A model generated the notes under the pieces. The model saw only the letters and a program-made list of their open reading frames with translations, made no database searches and was not told the DNA's origin. A DNA stretch of 20,976 bases from a virus: IMG/VR virus record IMGVR_UViG_3300008267_001643, positions 1 to 20,976 of that record; one strand, written 5' to 3'. Shown here piece by piece: positions 1 through 5,226 of the stretch. A program made the position numbers and the translations under genes. The number at the start of each line of letters is the position of its first letter. The stretch's first letter is position 1.

Positions 1-915
1 TCCGTATCAGCACAATCGTTTACACCTTTTGATTATGTTTCATTGATTTTTCAAGGCATCTATTTTTCGATGAGTGAATCGGTGCCTGAAGAAATCACGG
101 TTACTGCCAAAGGTGTAGGAGAAACCCAAGCGATTGCAATTGAAACGGCACTTAATTCTGCGGTACAAAAGGCGGTTGGTGTCTTAGTGATATCTGACCA
201 AACTGTTCAAAACGACCGAGTGATTCGGAATCTGGTTGCAAGTTATTCTTCTGGCGTTGTCAATTCATATAAGATTGATACTTGCCAAAAAGATAAAGTA
301 ATTCATTGCACGATTACCGCCAAAGTTTCACCTATGAAGTTTATGCGAAAGTTACAAGGTGATTCACAAACGATTCAGGTGAATGGTAATGACTTATTGG
401 CGAAACATCAAACGGCAAAAAATACTCTTATTCAAAGAGAAAAAATTACCAATTATTATTTCTCACAAATTCGGCAGTCTGGTCTGGATGTGATAATTCG
501 TGAAGTGAAAATTCTGCCATCGGATACCGAAAAGGTGAAATTGGTGGTTGATTATGAAGTCAAGTGGAATGCCGAATACAAAAAAGAAATTCTTAAATTC
601 TTGGAACGATTAGAAAAAGATACCAAGAATGATGGTGGTCAACAAATCTACATTCAATGGGGACCAACCGGTCTTTTCAATAATCGGGTTCATATCAATG
701 TGGTAAATGAGAGATTGAGAACCTCAATGTTAAGAATGATTCATGCACCAACTTTTGTGAAAATCAATGAATTGAATCTATGCGAAGATATTAACCATGA
801 CAATGTATTTACAATTGATTGGTATGGTGTCAAGCGTCAAAGGACCATTGAGGTGGATCCTGCGAAATTGCGTGGAATTCAGTCTCTCTCAGCATCGATA
901 GGATGCACTTCCTAG
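1..915 (+). CDS. Secreted protein with FlgT/LPP20-like N-terminal domain (5' partial)
   Basis: The frame is open to the left edge, so the true start lies outside the window. The first visible residues (S-V-S-A-Q-S) look like the end of a signal peptide, with cleavage after the Ala. The next stretch carries the pattern V-T-A-x-G-x-G-x-T ... A-L-N-S-A-V-Q-K-A-V-G-V ... Y-S-S-G-V-V-x-S-Y, which resembles the N-terminal domain of flagellar assembly protein FlgT and LPP20-type envelope proteins. The middle (about residues 120-215) is lysine-rich and helical-looking. The C-terminus ends in a compact segment with two Cys residues. An internal TTG at 43 could be taken as a start, but the coding signal clearly continues upstream of it. 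The stop codon sits inside the inverted repeat of the downstream promoter cassette. A periplasmic or envelope location is inferred; the function in the phage is unknown. Confidence 0.75.
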   Translation, partial: SVSAQSFTPFDYVSLIFQGIYFSMSESVPEEITVTAKGVGETQAIAIETALNSAVQKAVGVLVISDQTVQNDRVIRNLVASYSSGVVNSYKIDTCQKDKVIHCTITAKVSPMKFMRKLQGDSQTIQVNGNDLLAKHQTAKNTLIQREKITNYYFSQIRQSGLDVIIREVKILPSDTEKVKLVVDYEVKWNAEYKKEILKFLERLEKDTKNDGGQQIYIQWGPTGLFNNRVHINVVNERLRTSMLRMIHAPTFVKINELNLCEDINHDNVFTIDWYGVKRQRTIEVDPAKLRGIQSLSASIGCTS

Positions 916-980
916 ACTGTTGTTTTCCTGCAACATCGATTCCTACGCTGGTTGACAATTCGGCATTCCTGATGTATAAT
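899..980 (+). promoter_or_regulatory. Hairpin-promoter cassette A
   Basis: Three parts are visible. A 16-nt inverted repeat (899-914, TAGGA/TCCTA) overlaps the stop of the preceding gene. A hairpin TGTTG-N8-CAACA lies at 918-935. A consensus sigma70 promoter follows, with -35 TTGACA at 952-957, a 17-bp spacer and -10 TATAAT at 975-980. Transcription should start near 987 and drive the gene at 1010, which has an AAAGGAAA ribosome site. The same architecture recurs at 18242-18315 and 19768-19850. Confidence 0.85.
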
Positions 981-1009
981 ATTTCCATAAACTGAGAAAA
1001 GGAAATATT

Positions 1010-1228
1010 ATGGCATTTCGAAAATTAACTACTGACCCGTTTACCAAAATCATGGATAAAGGAACAATGTCTATTTCCATGAATTCTCGGGTATCTCATA
1101 TCATTACACCAATGCGAAATACCGATATTAAGCGGTGTGTCAAAACCGGTGATTGGTCTGAATTGTTGGAGAAAGCACAAATGCAAACCCGCCGCTTTCG
1201 CCGTGAATTTTATAGGAATGGAGTTTAA
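1010..1228 (+). CDS. Small basic phage protein, unknown function
   Basis: A 72-residue protein, first gene behind promoter cassette A. The ATG at 1010 is preceded by AAAGGAAA at good spacing. The product is rich in Arg, Lys and Met and ends in a strongly basic tail (R-R-F-R-R-E-F-Y-R). The central segment R-N-T-D-I-K-R-C-V-K-T-G-D-W resembles small uncharacterised phage proteins of similar size. No membrane segment or metal-binding motif is visible. The stop is followed one base later by the next gene's ATG, so translation is probably coupled. As the promoter-proximal gene it is likely expressed early after infection, which is inference. Confidence 0.7.
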   Translation: MAFRKLTTDPFTKIMDKGTMSISMNSRVSHIITPMRNTDIKRCVKTGDWSELLEKAQMQTRRFRREFYRNGV

Positions 1229-1229
1229 T

Positions 1230-1502
1230 ATGTCTGCTATGACTGAATATACATTAGAAATTTACAAAGCCGACCGCCGTGTAAAAGGTGGTTATCGTTT
1301 GATTGAAAAAAAAGATTTTGCACCTGTAACCAAGGACTATATCGATAGCGTGGCTAGAGGTTTTAATTGCCAAGGTTATATCGTTAAAATTTTTGAAACC
1401 TATGTTACCAAAACCAATCTAATGGGTGGTGCAAAATTTACTGAGCGTTATGATACACCAATCTATTGCTCACCTTCTTCTGAATCTTATTGGAGTATGT
1501 AA
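1230..1502 (+). CDS. Conserved-looking small phage protein
   Basis: A 90-residue protein starting at ATG 1230, chosen because GGAG at 1220-1223 lies six bases upstream. A longer frame opens at a TTG at 1137, but that part only shadows the preceding gene. It begins M-S-A-M-T-E-Y-T-L-E-I-Y-K-A-D-R-R and contains G-Y-R-L-I, as in small accessory proteins shared by phages and plasmids. It has alternating hydrophobic residues suggesting a small alpha/beta fold. There is no signal peptide. It lies in a co-directional run from promoter cassette A. Function unknown. Confidence 0.7.
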   Translation: MSAMTEYTLEIYKADRRVKGGYRLIEKKDFAPVTKDYIDSVARGFNCQGYIVKIFETYVTKTNLMGGAKFTERYDTPIYCSPSSESYWSM

Positions 1503-1504
1503 TT

Positions 1505-1861
1505 ATGGCTTATATGAATCAACAAAAAAAGGCAGTAATTGCCGCTAAAGTGAAACCAATTCTAAAAAAGTATGGTCTCAAAGGTTCGCTGTCGGTGCAA
1601 AATCACATGGCGATTAGCCTGAATATCAAATCTGGTCCTATTGATTTTGGTGATAACCGAATTCAAGTAAACACCTACTGGTTGGATGACCACTATAAAG
1701 ACCGCCCTAAGGCACTTGCTGCTTTAAAAGAATTAAAAGAAGCGTTAATGGCGGCAGATTATTATGATGAGTCCGATGCTATGACTGATTATTTTAATAC
1801 CGCTTATTATTTTTATATCAATGTTGGAAAATGGAATAAACCATATGTTATTTCGGTGTAA
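1505..1861 (+). CDS. Conserved phage/plasmid accessory protein (SGPIDF...SDAMTDYF type)
   Basis: A 118-residue protein. ATG 1505 is chosen over the TTG at 1490 because M-A-Y-M-N-Q-x-K-K-A is the recurrent N-terminus of this family and GGAG lies upstream at 1492-1495. Recognisable blocks are K-Y-G-L-K-G-S-L-S-V near residue 25, I-K-S-G-P-I-D-F near 45, and D-Y-Y-D-E-S-D-A-M-T-D-Y-F near 85, followed by I-N-V-G-K-W-N-K-P-Y at the C-terminus. I recognise this pattern from many phage, plasmid and bacterial accessory proteins of unknown function. No catalytic motif is obvious. It probably belongs to the early accessory operon. Confidence 0.8.
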   Translation: MAYMNQQKKAVIAAKVKPILKKYGLKGSLSVQNHMAISLNIKSGPIDFGDNRIQVNTYWLDDHYKDRPKALAALKELKEALMAADYYDESDAMTDYFNTAYYFYINVGKWNKPYVISV

Positions 1862-2063
1862 AGTAAAATGGGTTGCAACCGCGGTCACCTTGTGTGGTGC
1901 ATTGGCGACCGCCTTGATGTTCGACCCTTTGAATATTTGGTTACTCAATTTGGGTGCCGCTTTGTTCTTGTGGTGGGGTATTCTCATTAAAGACAAAGCG
2001 ATGATTACAGTAAATGCTGGATTGTTGGCAATTTACATTATTGGATTATGGGTGAGAGTATGA
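1845..2063 (+). CDS. Small integral membrane protein (about three TM segments)
   Basis: A 72-residue, highly hydrophobic protein. ATG 1845 is the first plausible start and lies 17 bases inside the 3' end of the preceding gene, suggesting translational coupling. Hydrophobic stretches lie at about residues 9-24, 28-45 and 50-70. The pattern A-T-A-V-T-L-x-G ... N-I-W-L-L-N-L-G ... W-W-G-I-L-I-K-D ... V-N-A-G-L-L resembles small phage membrane proteins that vaguely recall half-transporters of the SemiSWEET/PnuC type. The PQ loop of SemiSWEET is absent, so transport is only a guess. It ends in an ATGA overlap with the next gene. Confidence 0.75.
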   Translation: MLFRCKVKWVATAVTLCGALATALMFDPLNIWLLNLGAALFLWWGILIKDKAMITVNAGLLAIYIIGLWVRV

Positions 2064-2290
2064 ATGGATTGATGTTTGCATTAATGATAGTAACCGCAAA
2101 TGGTGTGCAAGAAGCACCGAATACATTTTCAAGTTTGAAGGATTGCCAAGCAGTATCCGCAAAGTTGAAAATGGATTCATATTGTGTTCAAAAACAAAAT
2201 GTGGATATAGATAAACAAATGTCTTTTATGATTCAAATGTTAGGAAAGATGAAGAGGCAAATGGATGAAGAATTTGCAAAAAGTAATTAA
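2060..2290 (+). CDS. Small protein with hydrophobic N-terminus
   Basis: A 76-residue protein. ATG 2060 is chosen because it forms an ATGA overlap with the upstream stop and has GGTGAGAG before it; an ATG at 2048 in the same frame would add four residues. The N-terminus (M-N-G-L-M-F-A-L-M-I-V-T-A-N-G) looks like a short signal or anchor. Two Cys residues (D-C-Q-A and S-Y-C-V) flank a short helix and could form a disulfide if exported. The C-terminal half is charged and Met-rich. Export is inferred from the N-terminus. Function unknown. Confidence 0.65.
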   Translation: MNGLMFALMIVTANGVQEAPNTFSSLKDCQAVSAKLKMDSYCVQKQNVDIDKQMSFMIQMLGKMKRQMDEEFAKSN

Positions 2291-2417
2291 ACCAAGAAAT
2301 CTGGTTGCAAAGGACCTACGCAGTCCTAAATATCGTATGCGGGTTGTGCAAAGTGAAAAAACTTACAACCGCAAAACGGAAACTATTGCAATCAGAAAGG
2401 AACTCTCTTATGGGTGA
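2265..2417 (+). CDS. Small basic phage protein overlapping both neighbours
   Basis: A 50-residue ORF. ATG 2265 has GAAGAGG at 2251-2257 as a ribosome site. It covers an otherwise gene-free gap, overlapping the preceding gene by 26 bases and the next by 8. The product contains K-P-R-N-L-V-A-K-D-L-R-S-P-K-Y-R-M-R-V-V followed by a Lys/Arg-rich stretch with K-T-Y-N-R-K. This resembles short basic proteins (R-x-P-K-Y-R-M-R-V-V type) that recur in phage and plasmid genomes. The good ribosome site, gap-filling position and family-like motif all support a real gene. Nucleic-acid binding is a guess from its charge. Confidence 0.65.
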   Translation: MKNLQKVIKPRNLVAKDLRSPKYRMRVVQSEKTYNRKTETIAIRKELSYG

Positions 2418-2808
2418 TGTTAAATTGCATCCAAATGAATATGATGGCATTTATTTTTTACCAGGTGAGGAAGATAATGAATTGGTAATTCATTGTTGGG
2501 AGTTTAAAGCAAATACCGAATATGCAGGTGCAATACCAATTGAAGGAAATCAAATTGGTAACATGTATCATATTGCTTTTTTTCGTAGAGATGACGAAGG
2601 CAATCCGATATTTGACGACCATTATGAGGCGATTCTTGGTGATCCTGAAACCTATATCAAAGGGTTGACAGGTGCCGGATTGTATGGTTGTGTTTTAAAG
2701 AAAACTGAGAAATCAGGCAAATGGTGGGAAGAGTACCTCAAAAGAGCATTATCTTATGTTACACTTAAAAAACTAAAGACATATGCGGAATCAATTGCTA
2801 ACACATAG
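2410..2808 (+). CDS. Hypothetical phage protein, 132 aa
   Basis: Start ATG 2410 is preferred because AAAGGAAC lies at 2396-2403. A longer frame opens at a TTG at 2305, but the intervening bases are better explained by the overlapping 50-residue gene in another frame. The product is acidic to neutral with blocks N-E-Y-D-G-I-Y-F and L-V-I-H-C-W-E-F, a Tyr/Gly-rich centre, and a Lys-rich C-terminal helix. It looks like a single soluble alpha/beta domain. I do not recognise the family. It belongs to the same run of small genes downstream of promoter cassette A. Confidence 0.65.
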   Translation: MGDVKLHPNEYDGIYFLPGEEDNELVIHCWEFKANTEYAGAIPIEGNQIGNMYHIAFFRRDDEGNPIFDDHYEAILGDPETYIKGLTGAGLYGCVLKKTEKSGKWWEEYLKRALSYVTLKKLKTYAESIANT

Positions 2809-2824
2809 AAAGTGAGTTTATATT

Positions 2825-2869
2825 ATGCCAAATTGGTGCATGTCCACAAGAATTAAAGGATGTTGGTAA
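2825..2869 (+). pseudogene. N-terminal remnant of the Api92/DUF1281-like gene, out of frame
   Basis: ATG 2825 opens M-P-N-W-C-M-S-T-R-I-K-G and stops after 14 codons. M-P-N-W-C is the signature start of the Api92/DUF1281-like phage and plasmid family, whose remaining domains follow here in the +1 frame (2898-3314). The two frames overlap: the +1 frame reads C-P-Q-E-L-K-D-V through the same bases. A deletion that fused the start to the middle of the gene explains this best; translational frameshifting is the alternative. Confidence 0.5.
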
Positions 2870-2897
2870 TGTTTCATTCGACCACACCAATGAACAG

Positions 2898-3314
2898 TTG
2901 ATTGAGAAATACGGATATAGTGATTGGTATTCTTGGTCGGTTGATAATTGGGGTTGCAAATGGAATTGTGATGCAAATGATTGGCGTGTTGAGGATTATG
3001 ATGAAGATAACCTGAGCATTCAATTTTGGTTTGATTCACCATGGGGACCACCTGTTGCATTGTATGAATTTATTTCGCAAGATGATTCGATGACTATTTT
3101 TGGTAACTACCATGAAGAAGGAATGGCATTTGTTGGTCGTTATGAGTATGGTTCTGATGAATCTTATGAATATTCTGACCTAGAATCGTTAGATAACATT
3201 CCTGAAGATATTGTTGATGAATGGAATCTCAGGGAAATGCTCGAAGAGCGTGCGGAATGGGACGAATCAGGAATCGAAGAAGAAATTGATGAGGAAAATG
3301 AAAATGGCAAGTGA
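2898..3314 (+). CDS. Api92/DUF1281-like protein, N-terminally disrupted
   Basis: A 138-residue frame from a TTG at 2898, which has no ribosome site. Coding similarity runs further upstream in the same frame (C-P-Q-E-L-K-D-V then E-Q-L-I-E-K-Y-G). Blocks W-Y-S-W-S-V-D-N-W-G-C-K-W, F-D-S-P-W-G-P-P and E-E-G-M-A-F-V-G-R-Y-E-Y-G match the family I remember as Api92/DUF1281 (ferredoxin-like fold, found in phages and plasmids). The C-terminus is strongly acidic. The expected M-P-N-W-C start exists at 2825 but in a different frame, and about 40-50 residues usually found between the two parts seem to be missing. The gene is either decayed, needs a +1 frameshift, or makes a shortened product. Function of the family is not established. 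Confidence 0.6.
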   Translation: MIEKYGYSDWYSWSVDNWGCKWNCDANDWRVEDYDEDNLSIQFWFDSPWGPPVALYEFISQDDSMTIFGNYHEEGMAFVGRYEYGSDESYEYSDLESLDNIPEDIVDEWNLREMLEERAEWDESGIEEEIDEENENGK

Positions 3315-3579
3315 AGTTGATACAAAAGAGGGTCGTGAGTGGTTGCGAGGACTACTCCGTGATGAAAAAGTGACGATTGTTTTCACTAAAAAAGACGGAA
3401 CCGAGCGAAAAATGGTTTGCACACTTGCGGAGTCAAAAATCCCAAGTGAAAAATCACCAAAAAACACCGGGAAATCACAATCTGACGAAGCACTTGCTGT
3501 TTTTGACTTAGAAAAACAAGATTGGCGAAGTTTCCGTTTTGATTCCGTAAAAAATATTGAATTTACACTTGGAGAATGA
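3304..3579 (+). CDS. SH3-barrel-type phage protein (DUF2693-like)
   Basis: A 91-residue protein. ATG 3304 is chosen because GAGG lies ten bases upstream and the family normally begins just before R-E-W-L-R-G-L-L. It overlaps the preceding gene by 11 bases. The order R-E-W-L-R-G-L-L-R ... V-T-I-V-F-T-K-K-D-G-T-E-R ... C-T-L-A-E-S-K-I-P ... W-R-S-F-R-F-D-S-V-K is the pattern I recall for a small family common in T4-like phages, catalogued as DUF2693 and often labelled an SH3 beta-barrel protein. W-R-S-F-R near the end is its most constant block. The role is unknown; the fold suggests protein or nucleic-acid binding. Confidence 0.85.
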   Translation: MASEVDTKEGREWLRGLLRDEKVTIVFTKKDGTERKMVCTLAESKIPSEKSPKNTGKSQSDEALAVFDLEKQDWRSFRFDSVKNIEFTLGE

Positions 3580-3580
3580 T

Positions 3581-3898
3581 GTGGCAAAAAAGAAAATGAG
3601 CAAAAAAAAGAAATTTGTGGTCGAAACCGTAAACACATTTTACGAAATCCACTTGGTTGAAGCAAAAAATGAAGAAGAAGCGAAGTTTATTGTCGCAAAC
3701 TCTGACTACAATGCTTCAAAGTGGTTAGGACAGCAAGTAGCGAACATCAGCGAGTTTGCTGAAAGTGATTTGCCACGACTACAAAGTTTGGATTCTTACT
3801 TTTTTGATGGTTATGCAACCATTGAAGATGACAAGTTGCTCTATCGCAAGATGGATGGCACGCTGAACCATGCTATGCCACAAGAAACCATCAGGTAA
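3581..3898 (+). CDS. Hypothetical phage protein with Lys-rich N-terminus
   Basis: GTG 3581 is chosen because GGAG (3571-3574) lies six bases upstream; ATG 3596 is the alternative and would remove five residues. The product (105 aa) starts with a run of lysines, then V-V-E-T-V-N-T-F-Y-E-I-H-L-V-E-A-K-N-E-E-E-A, a beta-strand/helix pattern seen in many small phage proteins of unknown function. The rest is acidic and soluble-looking with no membrane segment. It is the last gene of the first run: a new promoter begins 15 bases after its stop. Confidence 0.7.
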   Translation: MAKKKMSKKKKFVVETVNTFYEIHLVEAKNEEEAKFIVANSDYNASKWLGQQVANISEFAESDLPRLQSLDSYFFDGYATIEDDKLLYRKMDGTLNHAMPQETIR

Positions 3899-3913
3899 CA
3901 ATGAAAAATAAGC

Positions 3914-3942
3914 TTGACTTTTACTAAATATTTTGATATAAT
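3914..3942 (+). promoter_or_regulatory. Near-consensus sigma70 promoter before leader RNA and tRNA array
   Basis: The -35 is TTGACT at 3914-3919, the spacer is 17 bp and the -10 is TATAAT at 3937-3942. The start point is expected near 3949. Downstream lie the structured leader and then the tRNA genes. It is among the best promoters in the window. Confidence 0.85.
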
Positions 3943-3948
3943 AACTCT

Positions 3949-4138
3949 ATTATGAAAATTTCAATACGACATTCAAAACTAACACTCTGTTCCATGTTAT
4001 CGACAACATGGCAGGCCGATTATCGTTTACCAAGAAACGAGAATGAAGGCTTTCTTGGAGTTCAAGGGGTTTGTGTATAGAGGTAAATCGTAGTAGGTTA
4101 ACAAACACAAACCCTAGTCTAAAAAACTAGGGTTTTTT
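3949..4138 (+). ncRNA. Structured leader or small RNA upstream of the tRNA array (possible attenuator)
   Basis: About 190 nt lie between a near-consensus promoter and an intrinsic terminator. Visible helices are: CCATGTT/AACATGG at 3992-3998/4005-4011 (loop ATCGAC, extendable by CTG/CAG across a two-base bulge); CCAAGAAA/TTTCTTGG at 4030-4037/4051-4058; and a perfect 10-bp helix 4067-4076/4105-4114. The last shares 4109-4114 with the terminator stem, so the two are mutually exclusive. A weaker pairing 4024-4029/4084-4090 would make a pseudoknot with it. It may be a stable small RNA, or an attenuator deciding read-through into the tRNA/bS21 genes. No known RNA family is recognised. Confidence 0.65.
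3952..4080 (+). CDS. Possible 42-aa leader peptide within the structured RNA
   Basis: An ATG lies nine bases after the -10 box, so the message would be almost leaderless. The 42-codon frame contains Cys at two places, one Trp and several Leu/Ser, and ends at TAG 4078-4080. That stop directly follows the 5' arm (4067-4076) of the helix that excludes the terminator, the geometry expected for a translated attenuator leader. There is no Shine-Dalgarno site and no recognisable protein family. A chance ORF of this length is quite possible in AT-rich DNA. Confidence 0.3.
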   Translation: MKISIRHSKLTLCSMLSTTWQADYRLPRNENEGFLGVQGVCV

Positions 4139-4139
4139 G
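4109..4139 (+). terminator. Intrinsic terminator before the tRNA array
   Basis: A perfect 10-bp stem (AAACCCTAGT at 4109-4118 with ACTAGGGTTT at 4126-4135), a 7-base loop and a T-run (4133-4138). This is the clearest rho-independent terminator in the window. It lies 34 bases before the first tRNA gene, so some read-through or processing seems needed unless the array has another promoter. Confidence 0.85.
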
Positions 4140-4172
4140 TTTTAATGTTCTTTAAAAATTTGAATTGATTTT

Positions 4173-4262
4173 GGAAGTGTGGCAGAGTCCGGTTTATTGC
4201 AACAGTCTTGAAAACTGTCGTGTCGAAAGGCACCGTGAGTTCGAATCTCACCGCTTCCGCCA
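4173..4262 (+). tRNA. tRNA-Ser (TGA)
   Basis: Acceptor GGAAGTG/CGCTTCC, anticodon loop CTTGAAA with TGA at 4209-4211, a long variable arm as expected for serine, T-loop TTCGAAT and encoded CCA. It reads UCA codons, common in AT-rich genes. First gene of the array. Confidence 0.93.
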
Positions 4263-4268
4263 AAATAT

Positions 4269-4346
4269 GCACAAGTACCAGAGTGGTCTAATGGCGTGGT
4301 CTGCAAAACCATCGATTCGTGAGTTCGAATCTCACCTTGTGTTCCA
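4269..4346 (+). tRNA. tRNA-Cys (GCA)
   Basis: Acceptor GCACAAG/CTTGTGT (first pair G-U), anticodon loop CTGCAAA with GCA at 4303-4305, T-arm GTGAG-TTCGAAT-CTCAC, discriminator U as usual for tRNA-Cys, encoded CCA. Confidence 0.93.
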
Positions 4347-4356
4347 AAGTTTTAAT

Positions 4357-4431
4357 GCTCGGGTCGTCTATCGGTTAGGACACCGCCCTTTCACGGCGGG
4401 AAGAGGAGTTCGATTCTCCTTCCGAGTACCA
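4357..4431 (+). tRNA. tRNA-Glu (TTC)
   Basis: Acceptor GCTCGGG/TCCGAGT, anticodon stem CCGCC/GGCGG around loop CTTTCAC with TTC at 4390-4392, T-loop TTCGATT, encoded CCA. All stems pair with only G-U wobbles at the acceptor ends. Confidence 0.93.
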
Positions 4432-4434
4432 ATT

Positions 4435-4520
4435 GGGTTGCGAGAAGCATTGGTGACTTCAGCAGACTGTAAATCTGTCGCCTTATGGCATACGGGGTTC
4501 GATTCCCTGGCAACCCACCA
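4435..4520 (+). tRNA. tRNA-Tyr (GTA)
   Basis: Acceptor GGGTTGC/GCAACCC fully paired, anticodon loop CTGTAAA with GTA at 4469-4471, a long variable arm typical of bacterial tRNA-Tyr, T-loop TTCGATT, discriminator A and encoded CCA. It follows tRNA-Glu after three bases. Confidence 0.93.
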
Positions 4521-4526
4521 AATTTT

Positions 4527-4601
4527 GGCCTGTTGATATAATGGTTATTATGCCTGCCTGTCTAGTAGGACAAAGGAGTTCGATTCTCCTACAGGTCGCC
4601 A
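4527..4601 (+). tRNA. tRNA-Asp (GTC)
   Basis: Acceptor GGCCTGT/ACAGGTC, anticodon stem CCTGC/GTAGG (one G-U) with loop CTGTCTA and GTC at 4560-4562, T-arm GGAG-TTCGATT-CTCC, discriminator G as in tRNA-Asp, encoded CCA. Confidence 0.92.
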
Positions 4602-4649
4602 AATATACCGCAATTAATTTTGTGGAAGATGTATAATAAGTAAATCAAT

Positions 4650-4723
4650 AGCGGGTTAGAGAAACGGTATCTCGGAAGTCTCATAAGCTTCAGTTGACAG
4701 TTCGATTCTGTCACCCGCAACCA
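4650..4723 (+). tRNA. tRNA with CAT anticodon (elongator Met or Ile2)
   Basis: Acceptor AGCGGGT/ACCCGCA pairs except for an A1-A72 mismatch. Anticodon stem GAAGT/GCTTC with loop CTCATAA (CAT at 4682-4684), T-arm GACAG-TTCGATT-CTGTC, discriminator A, encoded CCA. The three G-C pairs of an initiator anticodon stem are missing, so despite the open 1-72 position it is more likely elongator Met, or Ile2 read after lysidine modification. Confidence 0.88.
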
Positions 4724-4752
4724 GTTTAACAAAAAGAAAGGAAAGTTTTAAT

Positions 4753-4983
4753 TTGAGAAGAAATAAAAAGTTTGGATTAAAAGTAGAATGTAGTGATATG
4801 CCCTTTGAAAAAGCACTACGCATTTTTCGAAAGAAAGTTGACAACAGCGGTCTTTTGAAAGAAGTAAAGGAAAGACAAGAGTTTTTAAAACCTAGTACCG
4901 AAAAAAAACTTGCACATGGTCGTGCAGTAAAAAGATGGAAGAAACAGTTGAGAATTCAAACTTTACCAAAATCTTTATATTGA
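4753..4983 (+). CDS. rpsU: Phage-encoded ribosomal protein bS21
   Basis: A 76-residue basic protein within the tRNA array. It starts at TTG 4753, with AAAGGAAAG at 4737-4745; the only later in-frame ATG (4798) would remove the conserved first strand. The order K-V-E-C-S-D-M-P-F-E-K-A-L-R-I-F-R-K-K, then S-G-L-L-K-E-V-K-E-R-Q-E-F, then K-P-S-T-E-K-K, and the basic C-terminal helix ending L-Y matches cellular bS21 over its whole length (about 70 residues). bS21 binds the 30S platform near the anti-Shine-Dalgarno region and helps initiation. Viral bS21 genes are known in several aquatic phages. A viral copy could replace the host protein and bias ribosomes towards phage messages; that effect is inference. 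Its place among tRNAs suggests a translation-support module. Confidence 0.92.
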   Translation: MRRNKKFGLKVECSDMPFEKALRIFRKKVDNSGLLKEVKERQEFLKPSTEKKLAHGRAVKRWKKQLRIQTLPKSLY

Positions 4984-4988
4984 ATTAT

Positions 4989-5064
4989 TGTCTTGTAGCT
5001 CAGTAGGTAGAGCAAATGACTGTTAATCATTGGGTCGCTGGTTCGAGCCCAGCCAAGACAGCCA
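4989..5064 (+). tRNA. tRNA-Asn (GTT)
   Basis: Acceptor TGTCTTG/CAAGACA fully paired, D-arm GCTC/GAGC, anticodon loop CTGTTAA with GTT at 5022-5024, T-loop TTCGAGC, discriminator G and encoded CCA. It begins five bases after the bS21 stop. Confidence 0.93.
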
Positions 5065-5068
5065 AATT

Positions 5069-5142
5069 GCCCCTTTAGTTAAATGGTATAACACTTGATT
5101 TGTAATCATGGATTGGCAGTTCGATTCTGTCAAGGGGCACCA
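5069..5142 (+). tRNA. tRNA-Thr (TGT)
   Basis: Acceptor GCCCCTT/AAGGGGC fully paired, anticodon loop TTTGTAA with TGT at 5101-5103 (the anticodon stem has one U-U mismatch), T-arm GGCAG-TTCGATT-CTGTC, discriminator A, encoded CCA. Reads ACA codons. Confidence 0.9.
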
Positions 5143-5147
5143 AACAA

Positions 5148-5224
<77 letters not shown>

Positions 5225-5226
5225 AT

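Noticed and set aside
4632-4637. TATAAT box before the CAT tRNA
   Set aside because: No -35 sequence at 16-18 bp; in AT-rich spacer DNA a lone -10 is weak evidence.
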